Notes: a model not told the origin generated them from the letters alone. DNA of 64,000 nucleotides from Tolypothrix sp. NIES-4075 (GCF_002218085.1 NZ_BDUC01000001.1:1117955-1181954); one strand, 5' to 3'; shown: positions 42,194-52,048, numbered from the stretch's first letter. Made by a program: numbers and translations.

Positions 42194-43570
42194 ATGGTTA
42201 CAACAGCAGTCAATCCCTATCTTGATGGAAACTTTGCACCGATACACAAAGAAATCACCACTGACACTTTAAAAGTCATCGGTGAACTACCTCCCGACTT
42301 ATCAGGGATGTTCGTGCGAAATGGTCCCAACCCACAATGGACACCCATCGGACAGTATCACTGGTTTGATGGGGATGGAATGTTACACGGTGTGCGAATT
42401 AGTAACGGTAAAGCTAGTTATCGCAACCGCTACGTGCAAACAAAAGGATGGAAAATTGAGCATGAAGCAGGGTTAGCTCTTTGGAGTGGAATCCTGGAAT
42501 CGTCACAGAATAATCCCGACAATTACTACAAGAATACTGCCAATACTGCCTTAATTTGGCACGCTGGTCAATTCTTAGCGCTGTGGGAAGGCGGTGCGCC
42601 TCACGTTATCAAGCTTCCCAATTTAGATACAATTAGTGAATATACTTATAATGGTAAGCTAAAATCAGCTTTTACGGCACATCCGAAGGTAGACCCGGTA
42701 ACGGGTGAGATGATGTTTTTTGGTTACTCGTTCACACCACCATATCTGCAATATAGTGTAGTTTCAGCGTCGGGTGAATTATTGCGGACAGTACCGATTG
42801 ATTTACCAATGGGAGTGATGATGCATGATTTTGCCATCACGGAAAATTATACAATTTTTATGGATTTGCCCTTGACATTTAGCCCCCAACGGGCACAGAG
42901 GGGAGAACCGGGGATAATGTTTGAGCGCGATCGCCCCAGTCGTTTTGGTATTGTCCCCCGTCACGGCGATACCAGTAATATCCGCTGGTTTGAAAGTCCC
43001 GCTTGCTACGTCTTTCACACCCTCAACGCTTACGAAGAAGGCAACGAAGTAGTGCTTATCGCTTGTCGGATGAATTCTACTACTATCTTTGGTTCACCAC
43101 AAGACACACACGCCGATCCTCAAGCCAATATTACCCGCTTGTATCAATGGCGATTTAACCTCATTACAGGTGCGGTGTGCGAGGAAATGTTAGACGATGT
43201 ACCTACAGAATTCCCTCGTGTGAATGAAAATTTCTTAGGAAGACAAACCCGATACGGCTACGCTAGCAAAATCGCAGGGGGTATAATTAAATACGACTTC
43301 AGCAATGGTAAGTCTCAAACTCACGAATTTGGAAAAGGACGCTACGGTGGTGAAGCGGTGTTTGCACCTTTTCCCAATGCAACCACTGAAGATGAAGGCT
43401 GGCTGATAACTTTTGTCCACGATACCAGAGAAGACACATCAGAACTCGTGGTAGTAAATGCCCAAGATGTAAATGCCGAACCTGTAGCGCGAGTGATAAT
43501 TCCGCAACGTGTACCCCACGGCTTTCACGGTGCTTGGGTGAGTGAAGAACAGTTAAGCGCTTCTATGTAA
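42194..43570 (+). CDS. Carotenoid oxygenase (RPE65/CCD family)
   Basis: A 458-residue seven-bladed propeller enzyme. The four iron-binding His are visible in FTAHPKVDP, MMHDFAIT, YVFHTLNAYE and PHGFHGAW, and the N-terminal GMFVRNGPNPQW and YHWFDGDGMLHG segments are typical. It cleaves a carotenoid or apocarotenoid double bond with O2. Substrate and cleavage site cannot be told. Probably cytoplasmic or membrane-associated. It is divergent from the phosphatase gene. Confidence 0.92.
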   Translation: MVTTAVNPYLDGNFAPIHKEITTDTLKVIGELPPDLSGMFVRNGPNPQWTPIGQYHWFDGDGMLHGVRISNGKASYRNRYVQTKGWKIEHEAGLALWSGILESSQNNPDNYYKNTANTALIWHAGQFLALWEGGAPHVIKLPNLDTISEYTYNGKLKSAFTAHPKVDPVTGEMMFFGYSFTPPYLQYSVVSASGELLRTVPIDLPMGVMMHDFAITENYTIFMDLPLTFSPQRAQRGEPGIMFERDRPSRFGIVPRHGDTSNIRWFESPACYVFHTLNAYEEGNEVVLIACRMNSTTIFGSPQDTHADPQANITRLYQWRFNLITGAVCEEMLDDVPTEFPRVNENFLGRQTRYGYASKIAGGIIKYDFSNGKSQTHEFGKGRYGGEAVFAPFPNATTEDEGWLITFVHDTREDTSELVVVNAQDVNAEPVARVIIPQRVPHGFHGAWVSEEQLSASM

Positions 43571-43599
43571 TTGGCATTGCACATTTGATGATTATTGTC

Positions 43600-43656
43600 G
43601 GGTAGGCATCCTGCCTGCCTAGAATTAATTAGGGCGGGCAAGATGCCCACCCCACA
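43600..43656. repeat. Dispersed inverted repeat
   Basis: GGGTAGGCATCCTGCC and GGGCGGGCAAGATGCCCACC, imperfect inverted halves around AATTAATT. A common cyanobacterial intergenic element, here between the oxygenase gene and the convergent toxin gene. Confidence 0.6.
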
Positions 43657-43676
43657 ATAAAAAAACTGTAGTAAAT

Positions 43677-44093
43677 TTATGGAGAATTTGTTAATTGAAT
43701 CAACTGTTCAGGTGTAAGAATTGACGGAGTTGTAACCGGAAAATCTTGAGGATTGCGAGTAACAATTGCATCTAATTGATTAACTACAGCAGTGCTATAT
43801 TGAATTGCGTCTTCAAAATCTCTGAAGTTAGCAGTTAATGCCATTGCGATCGCTGTTTCATCCACTGTAGCAATTTGACAGAAAGTGGATATTTACCTCA
43901 AAAATTCAAGGGTTAAATCTCGACCTTTTTCCCTACGGATAATGTAGTAAAGGTCACTAAAGGTTGATGCTGAAATATAGCCTTCTACTTGTCCCTGTTC
44001 AGCAAATAATAGAACTGCTTCACTATCTTCAAAATAGGGCTGTCGTTCAAGGGCAACATTCACAATTACATTGGTGTCCAGCAGCACTTTCAC
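43677..44093 (-). pseudogene. PIN-domain (VapC-type) toxin with one in-frame TAA
   Basis: A frame of 139 codons from a GTG at 44093 to the stop at 43677 is broken only by a TAA at 43893-43895 (codon 67). Before it: MKVLLDTNVIVNVALE with the first PIN acidic residue, and YISASTFSDLYYIIRREKG. After it, in the same frame: ISTFCQIAT, then ANFRDFEDAIQYSTAV with the second acidic group and LDAIVTRNPQDF with the third. All catalytic acidic residues survive on both sides. The GTG overlaps the antitoxin TGA. Inactive toxin, readthrough or sequencing error are the options. Confidence 0.75.
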
Positions 44094-44371
44094 AAGTTAT
44101 GTTTCTCCTTCAAATATTCCCATTTTGCTTGGTCTGGATCAAAATCAGCAGGGGCAGGTTGCGTTTTTTCAAACCAACCTTGCAAAGCCTTGATTTTATT
44201 TGGTCTTTTAGGTGTCTGTGATTGTGACTCGGTTTCGGAATTTGTGGAACTCGCACTCTCAACTACCTGCAAGACAATCACTTCTACGTCTCCAGGTGGC
44301 ATTTTCACAGGTTCAGTAATTACTAAATTACCTGCGTCGTCAATTTTTGCTTTGAGTTTGTAAGCTTGCAT
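44090..44371 (-). CDS. Antitoxin partner of the PIN-domain toxin
   Basis: A 93-residue protein. The N-terminal part (MQAYKLKAKIDDAGNLVITEPVK) has the short beta-strand pattern of small AbrB-like or similar antitoxins, and the C-terminal half is polar and probably disordered until it binds the toxin (WFEKTQPAPADFDPDQAKWEYL). Its stop TGA overlaps the toxin GTG by 4 bases, the usual antitoxin-first arrangement with coupled translation. The DNA-binding fold is inferred. Confidence 0.7.
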   Translation of the reverse strand: MQAYKLKAKIDDAGNLVITEPVKMPPGDVEVIVLQVVESASSTNSETESQSQTPKRPNKIKALQGWFEKTQPAPADFDPDQAKWEYLKEKHNL

Positions 44372-44576
44372 ATTTTTACTCCTTGTTTATTTATAGGATA
44401 AAACTTTACAGGTGAAGAAATTCGTGTAGACTGATGCCAGAATAGCTTTTTCTGGTGTTGCGATCGCAAGAAAGCACTAAAAGTGCGATCGCTCTGCCGT
44501 AAAGAATATTTACAACAACTCTTCGCTAAATTTTTTTATAATCTAAGAGAATATACTGAATTTGCCTACCTCAAAT

Positions 44577-46490
44577 ATGAGTAACTACCCAGATTTTTCT
44601 CCACATGGCTATCAAATCATCACGGAACTGGGACGAAATCGAGAGGGGGGAAGAATAACTTGGCTGGCATCAAATATTAACACAGGTAAAGAGGTTGTAC
44701 TGAAGCAGTTTTGCTTTGCCCAAGTTGGTTCTACTTGGTCAGCTTACGACACCTACCAACGAGAAATTGAAGTTTTGCGGGGACTAAACCATCCCGGTAT
44801 TCCTAGCTATTTGGGGTCTTTTGCCACACCCGATGGCTTTTGTATGATTCAAAAATATATTGACGCTCCATCGTTAGGTGTAGCACGTAGCTTTACACCA
44901 GAGCAAATTAAGGAAATTGCTGTCAAAGCACTAGAGATTTTGGTTTATTTGCAAAATCGCACTTTGGTAGTTATTCATCGGGATATCAAACCAGAAAATA
45001 TCTTAGTAAATGACCAACTTGAAGTGTATCTAATTGATTTTGGCTTTGCCAGAATTGGCACTCAGGAAGTATTTGGTAGTAGTGTATTCAAAGGTACTCC
45101 CGGTTTTATTCCACCAGAGCAAATGCGTCAGCCGACAAAAGCATCTGACTTGTATGGCTTAGGAGCAACCTTAATTTGTCTGCTTACAAGCGTTAAGTCT
45201 GGGGAGATTCAGAATTTAACCGATCATGATGACCCTTATCTGATTAACTTTCGGCATTTATTGCCTAGATTGAATTTAAGCTTGATCAACTGGCTAGAAA
45301 AGATGGTGCAACCGCGACAAAGTAATCGCTTTGCAAATGCACAAACAGCGCTTGAGGCGCTAAAGGTATTAGATTCACACAACATTATACGTCAGCCAAA
45401 TGTTGAATTCAGCACAACAACGCTGAACTTTCGGGCGACTATATTAAGTGAAGAGTTAAGCCAAAGAATTACGATCAGTAACTCAGTACCAGAAACACAT
45501 TTGGAGGGTAGATGGGAAGTTGCACCTCATCGCCACGACCCACCACACACACCAGATTACCATGCTTGGATTTCTATAACACCTGCTCAGTTTAGCAACA
45601 ATTATGTTGATTGTTATGTTCAAGTTGATATGAGTAAGTTAATGGCAGATAAGTTGTATAAACGTCAGCTTTTCTTGCATACAAATGCATACCCAGAGAT
45701 TCAGATTGTCAACATTGAAGTATCAACTGCTCCTTTGCTAATTGAGCGAGAGCTAATTGAGCCGCGAAAAAAAATACCCTATGCTACTCTGATTTGGCTA
45801 TTCTTAATTTGTGAGATAGCAACTATGGGTATAGCCTGGGTTGTGCCTATATTTGCTGCCAAGGGTGTCGTTTTGGGTTTAGCTTGGGATTCAGCCTGGA
45901 GTGGTGCTTTATCTGGGAGTATTGTTGGCGCTATTATCGGAGCTGTAATTATGGTTCCAATTCGGACTGTGTATATGCTGTGGAATAACTTTGATAGTCG
46001 CCGTAACTATAACTATTATTGGCATGTTGAGTATTTTGATATGAGTAACGATACTTGGTGGCTTTACAATCTTAGTGGGGTTGTATCTACAGCTATGGCT
46101 TTAATTGGCATTATCGTAGGAACTGTAGTTGGCTTTATGGCTCGCTCTGGACCTTTGGATTTGATACAAATTGGTGGTGTGGTTTTGATGTCGGCATTAA
46201 TGCTTGGTTGTGGATATCCAGTTTTGAATGTAGTAATTGGAGTTGTAATTGAGATTCTGGCTAGAACTATAGTTTGGCTATTTAGCAATATGCTTTTGCC
46301 ATTCACAGCAGGATTAGGCGTTAGTGTAGGTATGGGTTTCATTATCGGATTTCATAACTTTTACATTTTGTTAGCATTAGCCGTAACCGGATTATCTCTC
46401 TTCATCACCATGCTGCTTTATCCACTCTTAAAACATCGCAGACTCATTGCTAAATACCGTAAATCTGAGCAAAATTTGATTCAGCCATAA
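44577..46490 (+). CDS. Serine/threonine protein kinase with C-terminal membrane domain
   Basis: About 637 residues. The kinase domain (1-270) has ATP Lys in VVLKQF, catalytic HRDIKPENILV, DFG in LIDFGFAR, the P+1 segment FKGTPGFIPPEQ (with PPE in place of APE) and DLYGLGATL. A beta-rich region follows (about 280-395), then six or so membrane helices (about 405-620). The kinase faces the cytoplasm. The start is the ATG at 44577 rather than the TTG five codons before. Hanks-type kinases with such tails are frequent in filamentous cyanobacteria; the target is unknown. Confidence 0.9.
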   Translation: MSNYPDFSPHGYQIITELGRNREGGRITWLASNINTGKEVVLKQFCFAQVGSTWSAYDTYQREIEVLRGLNHPGIPSYLGSFATPDGFCMIQKYIDAPSLGVARSFTPEQIKEIAVKALEILVYLQNRTLVVIHRDIKPENILVNDQLEVYLIDFGFARIGTQEVFGSSVFKGTPGFIPPEQMRQPTKASDLYGLGATLICLLTSVKSGEIQNLTDHDDPYLINFRHLLPRLNLSLINWLEKMVQPRQSNRFANAQTALEALKVLDSHNIIRQPNVEFSTTTLNFRATILSEELSQRITISNSVPETHLEGRWEVAPHRHDPPHTPDYHAWISITPAQFSNNYVDCYVQVDMSKLMADKLYKRQLFLHTNAYPEIQIVNIEVSTAPLLIERELIEPRKKIPYATLIWLFLICEIATMGIAWVVPIFAAKGVVLGLAWDSAWSGALSGSIVGAIIGAVIMVPIRTVYMLWNNFDSRRNYNYYWHVEYFDMSNDTWWLYNLSGVVSTAMALIGIIVGTVVGFMARSGPLDLIQIGGVVLMSALMLGCGYPVLNVVIGVVIEILARTIVWLFSNMLLPFTAGLGVSVGMGFIIGFHNFYILLALAVTGLSLFITMLLYPLLKHRRLIAKYRKSEQNLIQP

Positions 46491-46557
46491 AAGTAGGTTT
46501 TTCTGGATAAAACTGAAATAACCTAAACTTAGATATGAACTACTAGGAGTGGAGAAG

Positions 46558-47202
46558 ATGTTGTTGGAATTAAAGCGCATCCAAGTTCCACCGGGACAAA
46601 GAGTGCTGCTCAAAGATGTAACCTGGCAAGAATTCAAAACAATTCTCGAAGATTTAGGAGAACACCGTGCAGCCAGAATTGCTTACGACAGGGGAACACT
46701 GGAAATTATGGCACCACTGCCAGAACATGAATATGATAAAGAAATCATTGGTGATTTAATCAAAGCTCTACTAGAAGAGCTAGATAATGAATTTCTCAGC
46801 CTTGGTTCTACCACTTTCAAAAATCAAGCAATGGCTCAAGGTATAGAACCAGACCAATGTTTTTATATCCAAAATGAGTCCAAGATTCGTGGAAAGAAGC
46901 GATTAGATTTAACAATAGATCCCCCTCCAGATTTAGCTTTAGAAGTTGATATAACTTCACGCACTCATCCTAATATTTATCAAGCATTAAAAGTTCCGGA
47001 ACTTTGGCGTTTTGAGAAAGGCAAACTGCAAATTAATATACTGCAAGATGGAACTTATGTAGAGTCTCAGCAAAGCTTAAATTTTCCTCGATTTGCGCTG
47101 ATTGAGGTAATTACTCAATATCTTCAGCAAAGTACAACAGCAGGTAGAAATGCAACACTCAAGGCTTTTCGTCTTTGGGTACGACAACAGATGCAAGAGT
47201 AA
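46558..47202 (+). CDS. Uma2 family endonuclease (DUF820)
   Basis: 214 residues from the ATG at 46558, which has AGGAG eight bases upstream; a GTG three codons earlier is possible. The core reads ARIAYDRGTLEIMAPLPEHE, DLALEVDITSRTH and LKVPELWRFEKGKLQI, the layout of Uma2 proteins with the catalytic Asp, Glu and a changed Lys position (ELWRFE). The stop codon is two bases from a MITE-like element. Confidence 0.85.
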   Translation: MLLELKRIQVPPGQRVLLKDVTWQEFKTILEDLGEHRAARIAYDRGTLEIMAPLPEHEYDKEIIGDLIKALLEELDNEFLSLGSTTFKNQAMAQGIEPDQCFYIQNESKIRGKKRLDLTIDPPPDLALEVDITSRTHPNIYQALKVPELWRFEKGKLQINILQDGTYVESQQSLNFPRFALIEVITQYLQQSTTAGRNATLKAFRLWVRQQMQE

Positions 47203-47203
47203 T

Positions 47204-47338
47204 AATATAGCGGTTTTCGGTTGAGTGAAGTACAACTTAACCTCACCCCGATAAAGCTGCGCTTTATCTCCCCTCTCCTTACTAAGGAGAGGGGTTGGGG
47301 GTGAGGTTGTACTTCATCCACCTGAGAACCGCTATATT
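47204..47338. mobile_element. MITE-like element between convergent genes
   Basis: Terminal inverted repeats of about 33 bases, starting AATATAGCGGTT at both ends, with imperfect inner pairing through GAAGTACAAC. The centre carries the dispersed CCTCACCCC...CCCTCTCCTTA...TAAGGAGAGGGG motif. Total length 135. It separates two convergent genes, and its right end supplies the stop of the DUF559 gene. Confidence 0.7.
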
Positions 47339-47705
47339 ATTTTCTTAAATCGTGTATATTCTGGGCTATATTTTCCAAAACCACAGGCAAATTTGCATAC
47401 ACATCATTATTTGTAAATCTAATAAATTTAATTCCTGCTGATTGTATAAACTCTTGTCTTGCCTTATCGTATTCAGCAGCTTCATCTAAAAAATGACTTT
47501 CACCATCAATTTCTATCGCTAACTTAAATTCAGGACTGTAAAAATCTATAACAAACTTATCTACACTATATTGCCTGCGAAATTTGCAATTTTCCAGTTG
47601 CCTATCTCTAAGTTTATCCCAAATAAGTTTCTCAGCTTTTGTTATATTATTGCGTAATTGTCGTCTTTTATCTTTTTCCGAATTTTTATTATAAAGTTGA
47701 GTCAT
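47337..47705 (-). CDS. DUF559 (Vsr-like) endonuclease-fold protein
   Basis: A protein of about 122 residues starting MTQLYNKNSEKDK. It has the DUF559 pattern ITKAEKLIWDKLRDRQL, KFRRQYSVDKFVIDFYSP, KLAIEIDGESHFL and GIKFIRFTNNDV, which contains the Asp, Glu and His of a Vsr-type nuclease core. Small DUF559 proteins are widespread and their role is uncertain. Its first 29-35 bases and upstream region are duplicated further out (47893 onward). The final TAA is contributed by the adjacent MITE-like element. Confidence 0.82.
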   Translation of the reverse strand: MTQLYNKNSEKDKRRQLRNNITKAEKLIWDKLRDRQLENCKFRRQYSVDKFVIDFYSPEFKLAIEIDGESHFLDEAAEYDKARQEFIQSAGIKFIRFTNNDVYANLPVVLENIAQNIHDLRK

Positions 47706-48075
47706 TTTCACTTTGATATTTTTAAACTAGTACAAATTCCGGTTCCCTCTCCTTTATAAGCAGAGGGTTAGGGTGAGGTAAACGCGGGAACTATAAATCT
47801 TTACCCAACCTTGAATTGCCCACAATACAATAACCTCACCCCCCCCTTCGGGCATCCCTCTTTGAATTTGCGGAGAAGGAAAAATATGAGGTTCCGAATT
47901 TTTATTATAAAGTTGAGTCATTTTCACTTTGATATTTTTAAATTAGTACAAATTCCGGTTCCCTCTCCTTTATAAGGAGAGGGTTAGGGTGAGGTAAACG
48001 CGGGAACTATAAATCTTTACCCAACCTTGAATTGCCCACAATATAATAACCTCACCCCGCCCTTCGGGCACCCCT
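47677..48075. repeat. Tandem duplication of about 180 bases, period 216
   Basis: The sequence from about 47677 recurs from about 47893 with very few changes, including the start of the DUF559 gene, CACTTTGATATTTTTAAA, GAACTATAAATC and TTGCCCACAATA words. The CCCTCTCC...GGAGAGGG dispersed hairpin is inside each copy. This explains the 390-base gap before metH; no gene is present. Confidence 0.8.
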
Positions 48076-48101
48076 CTCCTTGTTAAGGAGAGGGGAATAG
48101 G

Positions 48102-51100
48102 TTAAGCGCTAAAGTACTTCGCTACAGGGTGATAGCAAATAATCGCTGTTGTAGACTGTTCTGGATAAATCTGCTCACTTTCATCCATGTGCATCTTAAT
48201 CCTGTCAGTTTCCAACAACTCCAGTTGCTTGTACTGATCCTGCATATTCGGACAAGCCGGATAGCCAAAACTATACCGCGAACCGCGATATCTCTGCGCC
48301 AAAATATCGCGAATATTATCCGGTTCATCAGCTACAAAGCCTAACTCACGGCGAATTCGAGCGTGCGTCCATTCAGCCAGCGCTTCCGCCACCTGCACCG
48401 CCAAGCCGTGGAAATACAGATAATCAGTGTATTGATTATTTGCAAATAACTTCTGAGCAAACTCCGTCGCAATTTCACCTACAGTCACCGCTTGCATCGG
48501 AAACACATCAATAATTCCCGAATCCTTCGGTGCAAAGAAATCTGCAATACAAAGCCTCCTCAACGACTTCTGCCGAGGAAACTCAAAACTAGCTCTTACC
48601 TCTGCGTCTCTGCGGTTGGTATCATAAACATACAGCGTATTTCCCTCAGACTGACAAGGAAAATACCCGTAAATTACCTGCGGATGCAACAAATTCTCCT
48701 CAATAATTCGTCGCTTCCACTGTTCTAAAATCGGGTAAACCTTCTCATTTAAAAAAGCCTGATATTCCTCTTTAGATTGTTCCTTCGGCTTGCGGAATTG
48801 CCATTGTCCCGCAATCAAAGCTTGCAAATCTAAATAAGAGAATATTTCCTCCAAAGAAATATCACTAGGCTGCAATAGCTGTGTACCCCAAAAAGGTGGA
48901 GTTGGACGTTCAATATCCACTACCACCGCTTCCGAACGACGAGTATCTATTACTTTAGGTTCATTAGTTTCTTCCTTGGCTTTTTCTGCTACTTCTTTAT
49001 GCCCATTTTGTGACTCTTGTACAGCTTCATTCAAAAATCCCTGCAAATTATCCCAATGTCCTTGGGATTTTGCCGGCATTAATTTATCCATGAAATGCAA
49101 GTCAGAAAATGCATCTTTGCCATAAACGACTTTACCTTTGTAAGTGTTTTGACAATCTTCACTGACAAATTTAGGAGTCAACGCTGCACCACCTAAAATC
49201 ACCGGGACAGTAATTCCCTTTTCGTTGAACACCTGCAAATTCTCTTTCATGAAAGCGGTAGATTTCACCAGCAAACCACTCATCGCAATACAATCAGCTT
49301 GATGCTTTTCGTATGCTTCAATGATATTTTCCACCGGTTGCTTAATTCCTAAATTAATCACCTTGTAACCGTTGTTTGACAATATGATATCTACCAGGTT
49401 TTTACCAATGTCGTGAACATCGCCTTTTACAGTAGCGATAACAAACGTTCCTTTGGCGTTATTGCCTGATTCAGACTTTTCCATGAACGGTTCTAAAAAA
49501 GCAACCGCCGCTTTCATAGTTTCCGCTGATTGTAATACGAAAGGTAGCTGCATTTGCCCGGAACCGAACAACTCACCAACAACTTTCATCCCATCGAGCA
49601 AAAAGACGTTTATAATCTCTAAGGGGGGATGGTTCTCTAAAGCTTTTTGCAGATGTTCTTCTAAACCGATGCGTTCACCGTCGATGATGTGACGCTTCAA
49701 ACGTTCTTCGATGGGGAGACTTTCATCCAAAGAGCGATCGCGTTTGGTTGTCACTCCTTCAAATAATGTTGTCAGTTCTCCCAAGGGGTCATAAACGCAG
49801 ACATCACCCTCAAACCTCCGCTGATCGTAAATCAACTCAAGGCAAACTTCTTGATGGCGTTCTTCAATCTTCGATAGTGGTAAAATCTTGTTAGGGCTAA
49901 CAATTGCCGCATCCATTCCCGCTGCGATCGCTTCATGCAAAAACATCGAGTTCAGCACCACCCGCGCTGCTGGGTTTAAACCGAAGGAAATATTCGATAC
50001 ACCCAAAATTACATGACTTCCCGGCAATTCTTGACGAATGCGCCGAATCGCTTCTATTGTCGCTTTTCCGTTTTCCCGGTCTTCTTCAATCCCCGTGGAA
50101 ATCGGTAGAGCAAGCGTATCAAAAAATATCTCTGTCGCCGGAATGCCGAATTCTACAGCTTGACGATAGGCACGTTGAGCAATTTGGAATTTTTTCTCAG
50201 CAGTTCTCGCCATTCCATCTTCATCGATAGTACCAATGACTACACCAGCACCATACTTTTTCGCCAATTCCAACACCTTCAAAAAGCGCGGTTCACCGTC
50301 TTCGTAGTTCGTGGAATTGAGCAAACACTTACCACCGGCAACCTTTAAACCCGCCTCCATCTTTTCCCATTCGGTGGAGTCGAGCATCAAAGGCAGCGTA
50401 ACATTATTAACAATGCGCGAAACCAGTTCGTGCATGTCTCGTTCGCCATTACGTCCCACGTAATCGACGTTAACATCAAGGATGTGTGCCCCTTCTTTTA
50501 CCTGTGCCCTTGCCATTGAAACGAGTCCATCCCAGTCTTCCGCGTTGAGCAAATCGCGGCACTTTTTAGAACCGCTGGCGTTGAGACGTTCGCCGACAAT
50601 CAAGAACGAGTTATCTTGGTCGTAGGGTTGGGTGCTGTAAATTGATGCTGCGGCTGGTTCAAGTTCCGGATGTCTAACTTTTGGCTTCAGTAATGAGGCA
50701 ATTTCTGCCATTTGTTGAATGTGTTCTGGACGTGTCCCACAGCAACCCCCAATCACTTGGACACCCAAATCTTCAACAAAGTGCATCAATGACATCCGTA
50801 ATTCCATCGGTGTCAGACGGTAGTGTGCTTGACCGCCGACGTTTTCCGGTAAACCCGCGTTGGGAATACAGGAAACGATAAAAGGCGAATGTTCAGAGAG
50901 ATATTTGATGTGCGGTTTCATCAAATCTGGACCGGTAGCGCAGTTCAGACCTAGAATGTCAATTTTATAAGGTTCCAAAATGGTGACGACGGCGTTAATT
51001 TCCGTCCCGACCAACATTGTCCCCATAGTTTCCATTGTCACAGAAACCATCACCGGACGGCGATCGCCTTTTTTCGCAAAAACTTCTTCAATTGCATTCA

Positions 51101-51623
51101 GCGCGGCTTTGATTTGCAGCACATCTTGGCAAGTTTCCACGATAAACAAATCGACACCACCATCCCAAAGCCCTTCTGCTTGTTCGGCAAAAGAGGCTTT
51201 CATCGTGTCAAAGTCAATATGTCCTAAGGTAGGTAATTTGGTTGTCGGTCCTATCGAACCCGCAACAAATCGGGGTTTTTCTGGGGTGGAAAATTCAGCA
51301 GCGACACTCTTGGCTAGTTCTGCGGCTGTTTTACTTAAGTAATATGCCTGGTCTGCCAAGTCGTATTCAGCAAGTACAATTGAAGCACTACCAAAAGTGT
51401 CAGTTTCGATGACATCTGCACCAGCAGCGAGAAAATCGCGGTGAACTTTGGCAACCGCTTCGGGTTTGGTGTGAACGAGATATTCGTTGCAACCTTCGTA
51501 CTGAACACCACCGAAATCTTCAGCGGTGAGGTTTTGCGTTTGCAAGTTTGTTCCCATCGCTCCATCGAAGACGAGAACGGGACGGTCTGGACTGTGCAAG
51601 CGTTCTAGAAAGGAATGAGTCAT
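48102..51623 (-). CDS. metH: Cobalamin-dependent methionine synthase
   Basis: A 1173-residue multi-domain enzyme. The homocysteine module (1-320) has zinc Cys in GLNCATGP and GGCCGTRPEH. The methyltetrahydrofolate module (about 340-620) has GERLNASGSK and GVSNISFGL. The cobalamin module has DVHDIGKN near residue 735 with the cobalt-binding His. The C-terminal activation domain (about 950-1173) contains YFPCQSEGN and RYSFGYPACP. It remethylates homocysteine with methyl-tetrahydrofolate via B12, and also feeds S-adenosylmethionine supply. All modules look complete. Confidence 0.95.
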   Translation of the reverse strand: MTHSFLERLHSPDRPVLVFDGAMGTNLQTQNLTAEDFGGVQYEGCNEYLVHTKPEAVAKVHRDFLAAGADVIETDTFGSASIVLAEYDLADQAYYLSKTAAELAKSVAAEFSTPEKPRFVAGSIGPTTKLPTLGHIDFDTMKASFAEQAEGLWDGGVDLFIVETCQDVLQIKAALNAIEEVFAKKGDRRPVMVSVTMETMGTMLVGTEINAVVTILEPYKIDILGLNCATGPDLMKPHIKYLSEHSPFIVSCIPNAGLPENVGGQAHYRLTPMELRMSLMHFVEDLGVQVIGGCCGTRPEHIQQMAEIASLLKPKVRHPELEPAAASIYSTQPYDQDNSFLIVGERLNASGSKKCRDLLNAEDWDGLVSMARAQVKEGAHILDVNVDYVGRNGERDMHELVSRIVNNVTLPLMLDSTEWEKMEAGLKVAGGKCLLNSTNYEDGEPRFLKVLELAKKYGAGVVIGTIDEDGMARTAEKKFQIAQRAYRQAVEFGIPATEIFFDTLALPISTGIEEDRENGKATIEAIRRIRQELPGSHVILGVSNISFGLNPAARVVLNSMFLHEAIAAGMDAAIVSPNKILPLSKIEERHQEVCLELIYDQRRFEGDVCVYDPLGELTTLFEGVTTKRDRSLDESLPIEERLKRHIIDGERIGLEEHLQKALENHPPLEIINVFLLDGMKVVGELFGSGQMQLPFVLQSAETMKAAVAFLEPFMEKSESGNNAKGTFVIATVKGDVHDIGKNLVDIILSNNGYKVINLGIKQPVENIIEAYEKHQADCIAMSGLLVKSTAFMKENLQVFNEKGITVPVILGGAALTPKFVSEDCQNTYKGKVVYGKDAFSDLHFMDKLMPAKSQGHWDNLQGFLNEAVQESQNGHKEVAEKAKEETNEPKVIDTRRSEAVVVDIERPTPPFWGTQLLQPSDISLEEIFSYLDLQALIAGQWQFRKPKEQSKEEYQAFLNEKVYPILEQWKRRIIEENLLHPQVIYGYFPCQSEGNTLYVYDTNRRDAEVRASFEFPRQKSLRRLCIADFFAPKDSGIIDVFPMQAVTVGEIATEFAQKLFANNQYTDYLYFHGLAVQVAEALAEWTHARIRRELGFVADEPDNIRDILAQRYRGSRYSFGYPACPNMQDQYKQLELLETDRIKMHMDESEQIYPEQSTTAIICYHPVAKYFSA

Positions 51624-52006
51624 ATTTTCCTAGAAGAATTTACATAAGTCGAGTGATACTCCACTTAATTTAATATTTTCCTCAATTTCTCGCCCTTGGG
51701 AAGTATTTGTTCAAAATAAGTATGTATAAAGTTTGTGTAAATTAGGTGCAACAACGTTGAAGCCAGAAGTAACTTACTTGATATCTCAGACTTGTGTAGG
51801 TCTAGACCGATCAATGGATAGTTATTTATTAGACATCTGGTGGAAAAGATGTAGAGACGCGAAATTTCGCGTCTCTACAAAGGATTTCGGGCAACGCAGA
51901 ATTAATTTCTACGCCTATGTCTATTGCTGATACCCCAGTAAGCTCTTTATCATTAAAATCAAGATATTAAGATTATTTTGATTAGTTATTTAATTATAAA
52001 ATAATG
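51624..52006. other. Former metH/amidase divergent promoter region
   Basis: About 380 bases without a gene. It contains the perfect 28-base palindrome GTAGAGACGCGAAA and its complement at 51851-51878 (GAGACGCG family). Removing the intron block places this region directly upstream of the amidase gene at 56646, so it originally held both promoters. No cobalamin or SAM riboswitch motif was recognised. Confidence 0.5.
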
Positions 52007-52048
52007 GTAGAGTCGAGGGAGGCTATTATGCCTCGCCCCTCTCTGTTA

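Noticed and set aside
43893..43895. Recoding of the in-frame stop as selenocysteine or pyrrolysine
   Set aside because: Both interrupted genes have TAA, whereas those amino acids use TGA and TAG.
51624..52006. Cobalamin or SAM riboswitch upstream of metH
   Set aside because: No B12-box-like or SAM-box core was recognised; the only strong structure is the GAGACGCG palindrome, which occurs at many unrelated sites.
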